The notes beneath the pieces were generated by a model. It was given only the letters and a program-made list of their open reading frames with translations, searched no databases and was not told the origin of the DNA. From JADHUC01 sp964617665 (GTDB lineage Bacteria; Planctomycetota; Planctomycetia; Pirellulales; Pirellulaceae): a DNA stretch of 28,297 bases. Where the stretch lies: positions 1 to 28,297 of the forward strand of contig CAZUAH010000141.1 of assembly GCA_964617665.1 (NCBI GenBank). Reading direction: 5' to 3'. The position numbers and the translations under genes were made by a program. Below, in pieces: positions 16,422 through 24,480 of the stretch. Numbering within the stretch: position 1 is the stretch's first letter; every line of letters starts with the position of its first letter.

Positions 16422-16946
16422 GTGACACGAATCGACGCGCAACGAATTGGCGAGTTGGTGGACGCACATGGGGCGGCCCTTGCGTTGTACGCGCGTCAGT
16501 GGTGTCGCGCGCCGGAGGATGCGTTGCAGGAAGCGTTGATCGAGCTGTTGCGTCAGAACCCTGCCCCCGATCACCCAGTCGCTTGGCTGTACAAGACGGT
16601 CCGGCGACGGGCCATGAATCAGGCTCGCGCGGAACGCCGTCGCGTCAAGCACCACCGGCAGGCGAGTGAACAACGTGAATCGTGGTTTCTGCCAGCAAAC
16701 GACATCCTGGGTGAATCCATCGACGTGGAAGCGTTGCTCAGGCGGCTACCACCCCTGGAACGCGAGATCGTAGTGGCCCGCGTTTGGGGCGAACTCTCGT
16801 ACGCCCAGATAGCCGAACTGGTCGACCGATCCACCAGCGCGGTACACCGGCGTTACCAGCGCGCGTTGGTCGAATTGGGGCGGATCATGAACAACGAACT
16901 CGAAGATTCGAGACAGACAAATGAACCCAAACCATCCATCCTCTGA
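16422..16946 (+). CDS. ECF-type RNA polymerase sigma factor
   Basis: A 174-residue sigma-70 family protein with regions 2 and 4 only. Region 2 (about 16-85) contains ALYARQWCRAPEDALQEALI and AWLYKTVRRRAMNQARAERR, the second matching the region 2.4 DNA-reading helix. Region 4 (about 105-160) contains LPPLEREIVVARVWGELSYA and the helix-turn-helix IAELVDRSTSAVHRRYQRAL. The ARQWC-x-x-PEDA-x-QEA form is characteristic of a planctomycete ECF group (general knowledge). The start is GTG 16422 with only a weak GGCGGG upstream. Its last 26 bases overlap the next gene, a single-pass membrane protein, so the pair is translationally coupled and probably works as a sigma/anti-sigma unit controlling downstream secreted proteins. 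Confidence 0.9.
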   Translation: MTRIDAQRIGELVDAHGAALALYARQWCRAPEDALQEALIELLRQNPAPDHPVAWLYKTVRRRAMNQARAERRRVKHHRQASEQRESWFLPANDILGESIDVEALLRRLPPLEREIVVARVWGELSYAQIAELVDRSTSAVHRRYQRALVELGRIMNNELEDSRQTNEPKPSIL

Positions 16947-17658
16947 AGATCGTGAATCGCTTGCAGACGACGGCGTCGACCCGAAACGGCCGGCTGAGGT
17001 CGAACAGCGGCTGAAAGCAGCCCGGCCGCGCCCGGCAGCTTTGGATATCGAGGCGATTGTGCGCTCGGCGGACCAAACGGTCATGTTGCCTGAGCCGTCT
17101 GTTGGACGACGCGGCATTCGATCATACGGTTGGACCATCGCAATTGCCGGTTCTTGGGCATGCGGTGCGATTGCTGGAGCATTGATGACATTCCTGTTGT
17201 TGAGTCGAGGTGCGCCATCAGAGAAAGCGTCTGACGAGATGACGGTAGTGAACGAAGGAGTTCCGAAGGTCGTGGAGTCGCACGAAAAGGAACCGTCGGA
17301 TCACGACTCGGAACAACCGCCGCGCGACGAATCTCCACGGAAGAACGCGCCGCTCTGGTCTCCTTCCGATTCGCTAGTTGCCTCCATGCTGTTCGATACG
17401 GTCGGTCGCGGAGTTGCAGCTTACGGAGACGAATGGCCCACATTGAGAGCCGGCGACTTCGCTCGCTCCCAGGACGCATCAGGCTCTTCACGTGTTCGGC
17501 ATCACACCAGCACCATGCCACAGGACCGGGCACACACGCCGGACCCAGGTGGCGATACTCGACAAGACATGACACCCGATTTCGCTCCGACACCGTCAAT
17601 CACACAGGAGCAGTTGCTGAAAGAACTGCTTGGCACGCGTCCAGCGTCTGTGCTTTAG
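16921..17658 (+). CDS. Single-pass membrane protein, probable anti-sigma partner
   Basis: A 245-residue protein. The N-terminal 68 residues are charged and likely cytoplasmic; one membrane helix follows (about 69-95, WTIAIAGSWACGAIAGALM); the remainder is a polar, acidic and proline-rich segment (many E, D, S and P between 100 and 150) with a short ordered end, SITQEQLLKELLG. It overlaps the sigma gene by 26 bases, and this topology and linkage are those of an anti-sigma factor. However, no zinc-binding HxxxCxxC motif of the common ZAS type is present, so the assignment rests on context. The ATG at 16921 lies inside the sigma gene and has no strong ribosome site. Unknown family; regulatory role inferred. 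Confidence 0.75.
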   Translation: MNPNHPSSEDRESLADDGVDPKRPAEVEQRLKAARPRPAALDIEAIVRSADQTVMLPEPSVGRRGIRSYGWTIAIAGSWACGAIAGALMTFLLLSRGAPSEKASDEMTVVNEGVPKVVESHEKEPSDHDSEQPPRDESPRKNAPLWSPSDSLVASMLFDTVGRGVAAYGDEWPTLRAGDFARSQDASGSSRVRHHTSTMPQDRAHTPDPGGDTRQDMTPDFAPTPSITQEQLLKELLGTRPASVL

Positions 17659-17677
17659 GAGACCGTCCGTGTGCCTT

Positions 17678-17765
17678 GTTTAACCCGAAGCCGGAGGCGA
17701 CGGCGGGCGTCATGTATGTGCGATCAATCCCGCTACCCGCCATCGCCTCCGGCCTCGGGTTAAAC
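17678..17765. repeat. 88-bp intergenic palindrome (GTTTAACCCGA type)
   Basis: The arms 17678-17707 and 17736-17765 are complementary at 28 of 30 positions around a 28-base loop. The outer 11 bases GTTTAACCCGA are perfect. It begins 20 bases after the stop of the membrane protein gene and ends 55 bases before the next gene. Similar units reading GTTTAACCCGAAGCC are common between planctomycete genes (general knowledge). It may partly separate the regulatory pair from the secreted pair; there is no T-run. Confidence 0.75.
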
Positions 17766-17820
17766 GAGGACGTTTCAAACTGGCGACACGACAACTCGCT
17801 TTTCGAAGGGAGACCAATCC

Positions 17821-19416
17821 ATGAACTCGTCATTCTCACGAGCGTTTCTAACCCCGACCCTACTGATCATCGGGCTCTGTGGCTGGGTTTCGCAGAGCGA
17901 AGCACAAATGATCACCGCCCTGGCAGACCCTAACGATTCCGGGCGCAAGCAGCAGACCAAGGAAGACGGTTGGATTGTGGAACGCGACGAGCAGACGGGC
18001 ATCCGCGTCCAAACGATGGAGATGACGCTGCACGCGAAAGCAGAACCTCGTCCTGCACTGAAGTACCGTCTGATACCTGACGATTTTGAGATGCTGGACG
18101 GAAACGCATACATCTATTACCTCAAGGCGAATGGATTCTTTGAACAGCGCTCCGCTCGGGAGCGGCTGATTCAGATTTGGAGAGAAGCGTCCGCGCGGGC
18201 GGAGAAAGAAGGCAAACAGTACCATCAAGTGCCTCCGGCTGTCTGGGGTTCCACGCCTCCGGATGAGCTGCCATTGGACGAGGTGAAGGAGTACTTGCGA
18301 CTGACATCGTTTCAGACCCAGTTCCTCCGCGAGGCAGCGCAGCGCGACCGGTTCGATGCGGACCGAAACCTGCGCGAGGCCGACGACCTGATCGGATACC
18401 TGCTGCCCGAAATCCAGTCAATGCGCGAGGTTGCCCGCACGCAAACCCTGCGATGTCGAGTCGCGATTGCGGAAGGACGCATTGACGACGCCATCGAGAT
18501 CACCGGTCAGCAGTTCGCGATGGCGCGCCATATGGGACACGATGACTTTCTGGTATCGAATCTGGTTGGAATCGCCATTGCCGGCATTGCCTGGAACGAT
18601 GCACTGTATCTGGTCCAACATCCCGAGACGCCGAACCTCTATTGGGCCCTCGCGTCAATGCCAAGACCGCTGGTCGACCTTCGGCATTCGTTGGACGTCG
18701 AACGCCAGTTCTTGTATCTGCAACTGAAGGTGCTTCAAGAAGTAGACGAGATGCCGCGACCGGTTGGATATTGGCAAGACTTCCTGGATCGCCTGCTCGG
18801 ACAATTCGGCCATCTTGCCTCCGAGTTCGGTTTTGGTTCGCTCGACGATGATCCCCAACTTGACCGCACCAAACTTGTCGCATTCATCGCCGCTGCCTAT
18901 CCGGGTGCAAGGGACTACTTGATCGACGAGTGCAATTTGCCGCGAGATCAGGTGGAGGCGTATCCCACGGCACAAGTCGTCGCTCTGGCAGCGGTCCGAT
19001 TCTATGACCAATGTCGCGATGACTACTTCAAATGGACGCATCTTCCGTACTGGCAGGCTCGCGATAAAGGCCGCCGCGTGGACGACGCGATGCGGGCAGC
19101 GTCAAAAAGATATGGTTTGTGCACTGCACCGGCCATGCTGCTGCTGCCGGCCATCCGGGCGGCCTGTACCGCCGAGGCCCGTTGCGAACAGACCATTGCT
19201 TTGCTCCAAACCGTGGAGGCAATTCGCATGTATGGTGCTGCCGACGGTATGCTTCCCCGTTCGTTGGACGACTTGCCGGTCCCGGCACCCGTCGAGCCCT
19301 TCACCGGTCAACCGATCGACTACGAGTGTCTCGGGTCACGCGCTGTGCTCAGCGGTCACTCGCTGCCGGGCCTGCGTTATCGGCTCGTTCTGCGATTGGC
19401 CAAGCAGCCCAAGTAG
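17821..19416 (+). CDS. Secreted protein of unknown function in ECF sigma cluster
   Basis: A 531-residue protein with a Sec leader (residues 8-28, ending SQSEA-Q). I do not recognise the family. The body is mostly helical and rich in charged residues (for example READDLIGYLLPEIQSMREV at 181-200 and GRIDDAIEITGQQFAMARHM), suggesting TPR-like or all-alpha packing. The end, DGMLPRSLDDLP followed by PFTGQPIDYE, resembles a short segment found at the end of many planctomycete secreted and pseudopilin-like proteins, where a P-x-x-L-x-D-L is followed by D/E-PFTG-x-P-x-x-Y. The ATG has GGGAG 8 bases upstream. The DUF1559 gene starts 56 bases downstream. It is probably a target or partner of the upstream sigma unit; enzymatic activity cannot be inferred. 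Confidence 0.75.
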   Translation: MNSSFSRAFLTPTLLIIGLCGWVSQSEAQMITALADPNDSGRKQQTKEDGWIVERDEQTGIRVQTMEMTLHAKAEPRPALKYRLIPDDFEMLDGNAYIYYLKANGFFEQRSARERLIQIWREASARAEKEGKQYHQVPPAVWGSTPPDELPLDEVKEYLRLTSFQTQFLREAAQRDRFDADRNLREADDLIGYLLPEIQSMREVARTQTLRCRVAIAEGRIDDAIEITGQQFAMARHMGHDDFLVSNLVGIAIAGIAWNDALYLVQHPETPNLYWALASMPRPLVDLRHSLDVERQFLYLQLKVLQEVDEMPRPVGYWQDFLDRLLGQFGHLASEFGFGSLDDDPQLDRTKLVAFIAAAYPGARDYLIDECNLPRDQVEAYPTAQVVALAAVRFYDQCRDDYFKWTHLPYWQARDKGRRVDDAMRAASKRYGLCTAPAMLLLPAIRAACTAEARCEQTIALLQTVEAIRMYGAADGMLPRSLDDLPVPAPVEPFTGQPIDYECLGSRAVLSGHSLPGLRYRLVLRLAKQPK

Positions 19417-19472
19417 ACCGTCCACGTCAAGACCGTATCGAAACAAACAACACGATTCCGCGGAGATCTGCC

Positions 19473-21134
19473 ATGACCACTAACTCGTATCGCACTTGGT
19501 ATACCAGTCTTGGTTTCGGGATGAGTTCCATCTGTTTGGCGGTATGTTCCCAGGCCGCAATTCCGATCGCCACCGCTCAGGAGCCTCCAACCACGGACGC
19601 AGCGATTGTACAACCGTTTGTCAGTGACGCGAGTTTTCTCGTGGTGAAAGTCGATCCGTCCCGAATCACTCTGCCCAATTTGGCCGACACTCTAGAATCG
19701 TTGCCACCCGATGCCGAAACATCCTATCGACAAATGTCGCAGCAGGTAGGTGCAGGACTAGAGATGTTGCGTGCGTTGGTGAACGATCAACCGGTCTTTG
19801 CGACGGTAGGCATTCCTATCTCCCAACGCCGTATACCCATGTTCGCCTTCGTGAAGAAGCCGCCTGAGGCTGTTGCGGCGAAGCTAGACGCTTTCTTGAA
19901 AAGCCAGTTGAAGACCGACCTTCAAATTCACGGCGACTATGCGGTTGTAGCTCACATGCACGATATGAACGTGGCCGAGTTGCTGGCTGCGTTCCCCGCC
20001 TCACCACGTGACGGAATCGCAGATGCTTTCGAGTCCGTGGCAGGCTATCCCGCTCAAGTGCTGCTTCTGCCGCCGTCACACGTGCGGCGAACGGTCAAAG
20101 AGCTGTTACCCGAACTGCCGCCTCAGTTGGGCGGCGGGCCCAGTAGCGTGTTGACCGAAGGACTCCAATGGGCCGCCCTCGGCGTCGACCCTGCGCAGCT
20201 CCGTGCCGAACTCGTCATTCAATCCTCGTCGGAATCGGCGGCCCGCGATCTGGCAGCCCATCTCCCGAAAATACTGCATTCTGCCTACAACGCAGCGCCG
20301 CACATGCACAAGCAGATTCCGCCAGAGTTGACGCAAGCATTGACCGGTTGGCTGGATCCGCAGGTCGAGGGCCAGCAGATTACGATCCACATAGACGGAC
20401 GCGAGAAGACCAACGCCAACCTGAAGATACTGGCTGCAATTGCTCAGACGATCGGAGAAAAGACGCGCCGCCACAAGAACCGCGACCGCATGAAACAGAT
20501 TCTGCTGGGCATGCACAACTATCATGATGTTTACAAAACATTCCCCCCAATCGATAAGTTCCGCGGCCAAGACGGCAAACACCATCTGAGTTGGCGCGTG
20601 CACATTTTGCCGTTCGTCGAGGAAATCAAGCTCTACGAGGAATTCCATCTCGATGAATCGTGGGACAGTCCGCACAACAAGAAGCTGATTGCGAAGATGC
20701 CCGACGTCTATATGAGCCGTTCGTTCGAGATTTCGCCTAAGGCTGCCGTCAAACCGGGGTATACAACAATCTTGGCGCCGGCAGGGGAAAAGACTGCTTT
20801 CGGTGGAGCTGACTCACCGACGTTCAGCAACTTCACAGATGGTACCAGCAACACCGTGATCGTGGTCGAAGTGAAGCCGGAAAAAGCCGTGCCCTGGACC
20901 GCTCCGGATGACTATGCATTCGATCCGAAAAACCCCGCAGCCGGACTAATGGTCGGAGCCGACGGACGCTGGCTATGCGGTTTCGCCGACGGCAGTGTAG
21001 ATCAACTACGCGGCGACCTCCCGCCCGAGACGTTTCTACACCTGTTCCAGATCAACGACGGCCACGTAATCGACCGCCGCAAACTCAGGGAGGCATCTCG
21101 TCAGAAGAAACTGATCACAGGACTCGCTCAATAG
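19473..21134 (+). CDS. Secreted DUF1559-domain protein without prepilin leader
   Basis: A 553-residue protein. A leader (residues about 10-36, ending IATAQE) replaces the prepilin signal of ordinary DUF1559 proteins. Residues about 40-330 form a domain I do not recognise, possibly two similar halves (VVKVDPSRITLPNLADTLES; then QWAALGVDPAQLRAELVIQS). From about 339 the DUF1559 core begins: RMKQILLGMHNYHDVYKTFP, LSWRVHILPFVEE, NFTDGTSNTVIVVE and RWLCGFADGSVDQL. The ATG at 19473 has GGAG 7 bases upstream; reading further upstream would overlap the preceding gene out of frame. It is the last gene of the sigma-led series. The combination suggests a surface or periplasmic protein, not a pilus subunit. 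Confidence 0.85.
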   Translation: MTTNSYRTWYTSLGFGMSSICLAVCSQAAIPIATAQEPPTTDAAIVQPFVSDASFLVVKVDPSRITLPNLADTLESLPPDAETSYRQMSQQVGAGLEMLRALVNDQPVFATVGIPISQRRIPMFAFVKKPPEAVAAKLDAFLKSQLKTDLQIHGDYAVVAHMHDMNVAELLAAFPASPRDGIADAFESVAGYPAQVLLLPPSHVRRTVKELLPELPPQLGGGPSSVLTEGLQWAALGVDPAQLRAELVIQSSSESAARDLAAHLPKILHSAYNAAPHMHKQIPPELTQALTGWLDPQVEGQQITIHIDGREKTNANLKILAAIAQTIGEKTRRHKNRDRMKQILLGMHNYHDVYKTFPPIDKFRGQDGKHHLSWRVHILPFVEEIKLYEEFHLDESWDSPHNKKLIAKMPDVYMSRSFEISPKAAVKPGYTTILAPAGEKTAFGGADSPTFSNFTDGTSNTVIVVEVKPEKAVPWTAPDDYAFDPKNPAAGLMVGADGRWLCGFADGSVDQLRGDLPPETFLHLFQINDGHVIDRRKLREASRQKKLITGLAQ

Positions 21135-21165
21135 GCGAAAGAGCGGCACCGGTCACCGATGGGAC

Positions 21166-21193
21166 TCTCTGCGAGCTCTGCGCCTCCGCGTGA
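21166..21193 (+). repeat. Left inverted repeat of the GxxExxY cassette
   Basis: A 28-base copy beginning TCTCTGCGAGCTCTGCG and ending CGCGTGA. It matches the reverse complement of 21624-21651 at 26 of 28 positions. Its end is 5 bases from the stop codon of the GxxExxY gene. Confidence 0.75.
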
Positions 21194-21198
21194 AACCA

Positions 21199-21582
21199 TT
21201 ACTCCGGCAAGTTATTCACAATCCTGGAGATACCGTTCTTCAGCAAATCGACGTTGAAGTTGATCAGCAATCCCACACGCATGTCCAGGATGCGCAGGTA
21301 AGTCAATACTTGCTTCTTATGCACCGGAGCAACCGCTTCGACCGATTTCGTCTCGACAACCACCATGTTGTTCACGATCACGTCGGCCCGAAAACCCAAT
21401 TCGAGTCGGACGTCGTCCCAGACGACAGGAATGGGTTTCTCTTCCACGACGTGAAGACCACGTTTGCGCAGTTCGTATGCCAAGACCTTTCGATAGACCG
21501 ACTCGAGCAAGCCCGGGCCCAGCCGACGATGGATGTTCACTGCGGTGTCAACAATGATTCCGGTGATCTCGTTGTGCGTCAT
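21199..21582 (-). CDS. GxxExxY-family protein
   Basis: A 127-residue cytoplasmic protein of the GxxExxY (TIGR04256) family. The naming motif is GPGLLESVYRKVLAYELRKR (from residue 23), in which G-L-L-E-S-V-Y fits GxxExxY; it is followed by LGFRADVIVNNMVVVETKSV, which resembles a PD-(D/E)xK nuclease core (D, then E-x-K). The family is widespread, strain-specific and without a known function; a nuclease-like fold is an inference. ATG 21582 has GGAG 8 bases upstream, while ATG 21588 is too close to it, and the usual family start M-T-x-N-E-I agrees. The gene lies precisely between inverted copies of a 28-base CTCTGCG repeat, suggesting that it has moved as a unit. Neighbours are unrelated. Confidence 0.85.
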   Translation of the reverse strand: MTHNEITGIIVDTAVNIHRRLGPGLLESVYRKVLAYELRKRGLHVVEEKPIPVVWDDVRLELGFRADVIVNNMVVVETKSVEAVAPVHKKQVLTYLRILDMRVGLLINFNVDLLKNGISRIVNNLPE

Positions 21583-21623
21583 GGTCATCTCTCCGGTAAG
21601 AAAAGGGATCGGGAAGAAGGGAC

Positions 21624-21651
21624 TCACGCAGAGGCGCAGAGTTCGCAGAGA
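21624..21651 (-). repeat. Right inverted repeat of the GxxExxY cassette
   Basis: A 28-base copy in the opposite orientation to 21166-21193, starting TCACGCAGAGGCGCAG on the plus strand. It lies 41 bases upstream of the GxxExxY start codon. Confidence 0.75.
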
Positions 21652-21669
21652 AGAATCGGCATAAATCAC

Positions 21670-21697
21670 TCTCTGCGATCTCCGCGCCTCTGCGTGA
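21670..21697 (+). repeat. Third copy of the CTCTGCG repeat
   Basis: A further 28-base copy, TCTCTGCGATCTCCGCG onward, in the orientation of the left copy. With 21624-21651 it forms a hairpin-capable inverted repeat with an 18-base spacer, matching at 25 or 26 positions. Confidence 0.7.
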
Positions 21698-21821
21698 CAC
21701 CAACGTCCCCAAGTTGCTTCAGGGTTCGGAACCCTGATGCGACTATTTGATATTTCTCACGTGCCCCTCTGGGATTGTAGCTGATGGTACATACGAAGAA
21801 ACACTTCTGGCCTGGACTACC

Positions 21822-21848
21822 TTGCCACTGTGGCGCAAATGATATACT
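21822..21848 (+). promoter_or_regulatory. Possible promoter of the Ldh2-family gene
   Basis: TTGCCA (21822-21827) and TATACT (21843-21848) are separated by 15 bases. Transcription would begin near 21855, exactly where one candidate start codon lies. This favours the downstream ATG at 21918. Confidence 0.4.
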
Positions 21849-21917
21849 GTTCGCATGCCTGCGAATTCAAGTCCGGCGCACACGAAGAAAACGGCCAACG
21901 CCAAGAAGGTGAATGAG

Positions 21918-23009
21918 ATGCAGAGATATCGTGCCGAAACTGTGAGGGAATTTATTGCGACGATCCTCCAGCGACACGGCGTACCGGCCAGCAAAGCGGA
22001 TGTGACGGCCGAGGTCCTGGTCGAGGCTGACTTGCGCGGCATATTCTCTCATGGAGTCAACAACTTAGACCTGCTAGTCGTCCCTTCGATCAAAGACGGC
22101 GGAACGTTTCCAGGCGCCGTACCGAAAGACTTGACAAGAAACAAGATTTTTCCAATACGGCACATGGACGCTCGAGGGGATCTCGGACATTCCGTGGCGA
22201 AATCCGCAGTGACTCAAGTGAAGGCACTGGCCGAGACACACGGGATTGGCAAGGTCTACGTCTTCAACGCCAATCATTATGGGGCGGCGGCGGTGTATTC
22301 CGAGGAGATTTGCAGAGAGAAACTCCTCGCAGGCCGAGTCACTTGTACCACTGCTTCCGTCGTGCGATCCCATGACGGTGAAAGCAATCGTCTGGGCACA
22401 AACGTGGTCTGTTGGTCTTTGCCATACAACGAAGGAATCGTCACCATCGATATGGCGACAACGATTCATGCAGTCAGTGGAATCGCGAAGGCTTTGATCG
22501 AAGGAATACCGCTACCCTTTCCCGTGCTTGACCAGCATTGCGAGGAGACGACTGATCCAGGTAGTTTCGATGACATGGAGGATTTCCTCAAGAATGGTTC
22601 CATGGTTCCGCTGGGCGGATTGGGAAAAGAAAAGGCCGAAAAGGCAGACGCGGGATTCAAAGGAACGGGGCTGGCAACCTTGATCGAGCTCGACAGCGTC
22701 GTAGGTGGTGGTCCGTCAACCTTCGTCGATCCGATGGCACATGGAACCGATCGATGGATAAGGCAGACATTCGAAGCATGGCGCATCGACACCCTCGTTT
22801 CCCAACAGGCTGCTCTTCAGGGCATCTCTGACACCATCGCAGACATCAAAAAACACGGTGGCGAGAACATGTTGCTGCCCGGAGAGAAGGAACAGAAACA
22901 GAGAGATCTTTCACTGGCACAAGGTATCTTCTACACGCCCAAACAGATCGAACGGCTGAACAAACTCGGAAGCGCAATGGGACTGGATCCACTGGAATGC
23001 GTGGACTAG
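21918..23009 (+). CDS. Ldh2-family (malate/L-lactate/ureidoglycolate-type) dehydrogenase
   Basis: A 363-residue cytoplasmic NAD(P)-dependent oxidoreductase of the Ldh_2 family (PF02615), which reduces or oxidises 2-keto/2-hydroxy acids and related compounds with a fold different from classical lactate dehydrogenase. Signatures: EADLRGIFSHGV (36-47, with the conserved His of SHG), ANHYGAAAVYSE (118-129), RLGTNVVCWSLP, IDMATT, and GFKGTGLATLIELDSVVGGG near the C-terminus. Length is normal. ATG 21918 is preferred: AAGGTG lies 7 bases upstream and the sequence M-x-R-Y-x-A-E matches usual starts; ATG 21855 would add 21 low-complexity residues, has no ribosome site and coincides with the likely transcription start. 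The gene converges on the UDP-glucose dehydrogenase gene with only 12 bases between. Substrate unknown. Confidence 0.9.
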   Translation: MQRYRAETVREFIATILQRHGVPASKADVTAEVLVEADLRGIFSHGVNNLDLLVVPSIKDGGTFPGAVPKDLTRNKIFPIRHMDARGDLGHSVAKSAVTQVKALAETHGIGKVYVFNANHYGAAAVYSEEICREKLLAGRVTCTTASVVRSHDGESNRLGTNVVCWSLPYNEGIVTIDMATTIHAVSGIAKALIEGIPLPFPVLDQHCEETTDPGSFDDMEDFLKNGSMVPLGGLGKEKAEKADAGFKGTGLATLIELDSVVGGGPSTFVDPMAHGTDRWIRQTFEAWRIDTLVSQQAALQGISDTIADIKKHGGENMLLPGEKEQKQRDLSLAQGIFYTPKQIERLNKLGSAMGLDPLECVD

Positions 23010-23021
23010 CGAGTCAGCATC

Positions 23022-24392
23022 TTATTCCTTCGCCTGGGCCACGGGCTTGCCAATAGCGTACGCGTGGAAGCCCAATTCTCGCAGGGCGGCGTGATCCAGG
23101 ATATTGCGGCCATCGAAGATGAACGCAGGCTTCTCCATCGCGGCGTAGATGCGAGCGTAGTCGAGTTCGCGGTACGTGTCCCATTCGGTCACGACCAGGA
23201 TCGCGTGTGCCCCTTCGGCGGCACGGTATGGATTGACCTCGTATTCGATACCGTCCCCAAGGTCTTCCAGGTCGCGGGCCGCGTACTCCAGGGCCTGGGG
23301 ATCTGTCACCACAACCGACGCTTTCTCGGCGTGCAACTGCCGGCAAATGCGAATGGCCGGGCTCTCGCGCGTATCGCCCGTATTGGCTTTGAAAGCGAAA
23401 CCGAAGACGGCGATGCGCTTACCGGCGACGGTGTTGAACATGGTTTTGACGATCTTGTCCACAAATCGGTCGCCCTGGTATTCGTTCATGGCGACGACCT
23501 GCTCCCAGTACCGAGCCACTTCGTCGAGCCCATACGTTTGGCAGAGGTATACCAGGTTCAGGATGTCCTTCTTGAAGCACGAGCCGCCGAAACCGACGCT
23601 TGCCTGCAGGAACTTCGGTCCAATGCGCGAGTCGAACCCGATCGCGCGTGCGACTTCCTGAACGTCGGCACCAGTTGCCTCGCATAAGGCCGATATGCTG
23701 TTGATCGAACTGATCCGCTGTGCCAGGAAAGCGTTGGCCACCAGCTTCGACAGTTCGCTGGACCAAACGTTGGCGGTGAGGATCCGTTCGCGTGGTACCC
23801 AGTGAGCGTAGATGTCCACCAGAGCCTGAACCGCTTTCTGTCCCATTGACGTCTGCCGTCCGCCGACGAGAACGCGGTCGGGGCTTTCGAGATCACGGAT
23901 GGCAGTCCCCTCGGCCAGGAACTCCGGATTCGACAACACCTCGAAGCGATGGCCGCTATCGCGCGAATGCAGGATCCGGCCCATCGCGGCCGCCGTGCGC
24001 ACGGGAAGCGTGCTTTTCTCCACCACGATTTTGTCGGATTCCGAGTCCTGCAGAATCTGCCGAGCCGTCTTCTCCCAGTACTGCAGATCGGCGGCCTTTC
24101 CCGCACCACGGCCGAAGGTCTTCGTCGGCGTATTCACGCTCACGAAAATGATGTCTCCGGCTTGTATGGCCTCGGTGATATCGGACGTGAAAAACAGATT
24201 CTTCCCGCGGACCGACGACACGACTTCGTCGAGCCCCGGTTCGTAGATTGGCAGATGATCGCTTTGCCAAGCCTCAATCCGCTCCTCGTCAATATCGGCC
24301 ACGACGACTCGATACTCGGGACAGTGCTTGGCGATAACTGCCATTGTCGGGCCGCCAACGTAACCAGCGCCGATACAGGTGATAGTCTTCAC
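23022..24392 (-). CDS. ugd: UDP-glucose 6-dehydrogenase, animal-like type
   Basis: A 456-residue enzyme that oxidises UDP-glucose to UDP-glucuronate with two NAD+, feeding exopolysaccharide and uronic-acid sugars. Motifs: CIGAGYVGGPTMAVIAKHCP (6-25, NAD-binding Rossmann), SVNTPTKTFGRGAGKAADL (85-103), VLSNPEFLAEGTAI (152-165), SSELSKLVANAFLAQRISSI (211-230) and the catalytic-cysteine loop VGFGGSCFKKD (266-276; Cys272). The C-terminal domain contains FGFAFKANTGDTRESPAI. From memory these stretches are closer to human/animal UGDH than to the shorter Ugd or TuaD type of most bacteria. It starts with GTG 24392 behind a strong GGAGG, no leader, cytoplasmic. It stands alone on the minus strand with its own likely promoter. 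Confidence 0.95.
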   Translation of the reverse strand: MKTITCIGAGYVGGPTMAVIAKHCPEYRVVVADIDEERIEAWQSDHLPIYEPGLDEVVSSVRGKNLFFTSDITEAIQAGDIIFVSVNTPTKTFGRGAGKAADLQYWEKTARQILQDSESDKIVVEKSTLPVRTAAAMGRILHSRDSGHRFEVLSNPEFLAEGTAIRDLESPDRVLVGGRQTSMGQKAVQALVDIYAHWVPRERILTANVWSSELSKLVANAFLAQRISSINSISALCEATGADVQEVARAIGFDSRIGPKFLQASVGFGGSCFKKDILNLVYLCQTYGLDEVARYWEQVVAMNEYQGDRFVDKIVKTMFNTVAGKRIAVFGFAFKANTGDTRESPAIRICRQLHAEKASVVVTDPQALEYAARDLEDLGDGIEYEVNPYRAAEGAHAILVVTEWDTYRELDYARIYAAMEKPAFIFDGRNILDHAALRELGFHAYAIGKPVAQAKE

Positions 24393-24451
24393 GTCACTCC
24401 CTCCGTGTCTTTCTTCCGTAGCTTGGCAGAAACCTCTTCCTGACTGTAGGT

Positions 24452-24480
24452 ATTATCGCAACCGCCGCGATGGGCTCCAA
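24452..24480 (-). promoter_or_regulatory. Probable promoter of the UDP-glucose dehydrogenase gene
   Basis: On the minus strand, TTGGAG (24480-24475) is followed after 17 bases by GATAAT (24457-24452). A TG one base before the -10 makes it extended. The leader of the mRNA would be about 50 bases and would include the GGAGG site. Confidence 0.45.

Noticed and set aside
19119..19472. N-terminal extension of the secreted DUF1559 protein
   Set aside because: It overlaps the preceding gene in another frame, lacks a ribosome site and would bury the leader; ATG 19473 has a good GGAG.
21855..21917. Longer start for the Ldh2-family dehydrogenase
   Set aside because: No ribosome site, low-complexity residues, and the likely transcription start falls at this codon.
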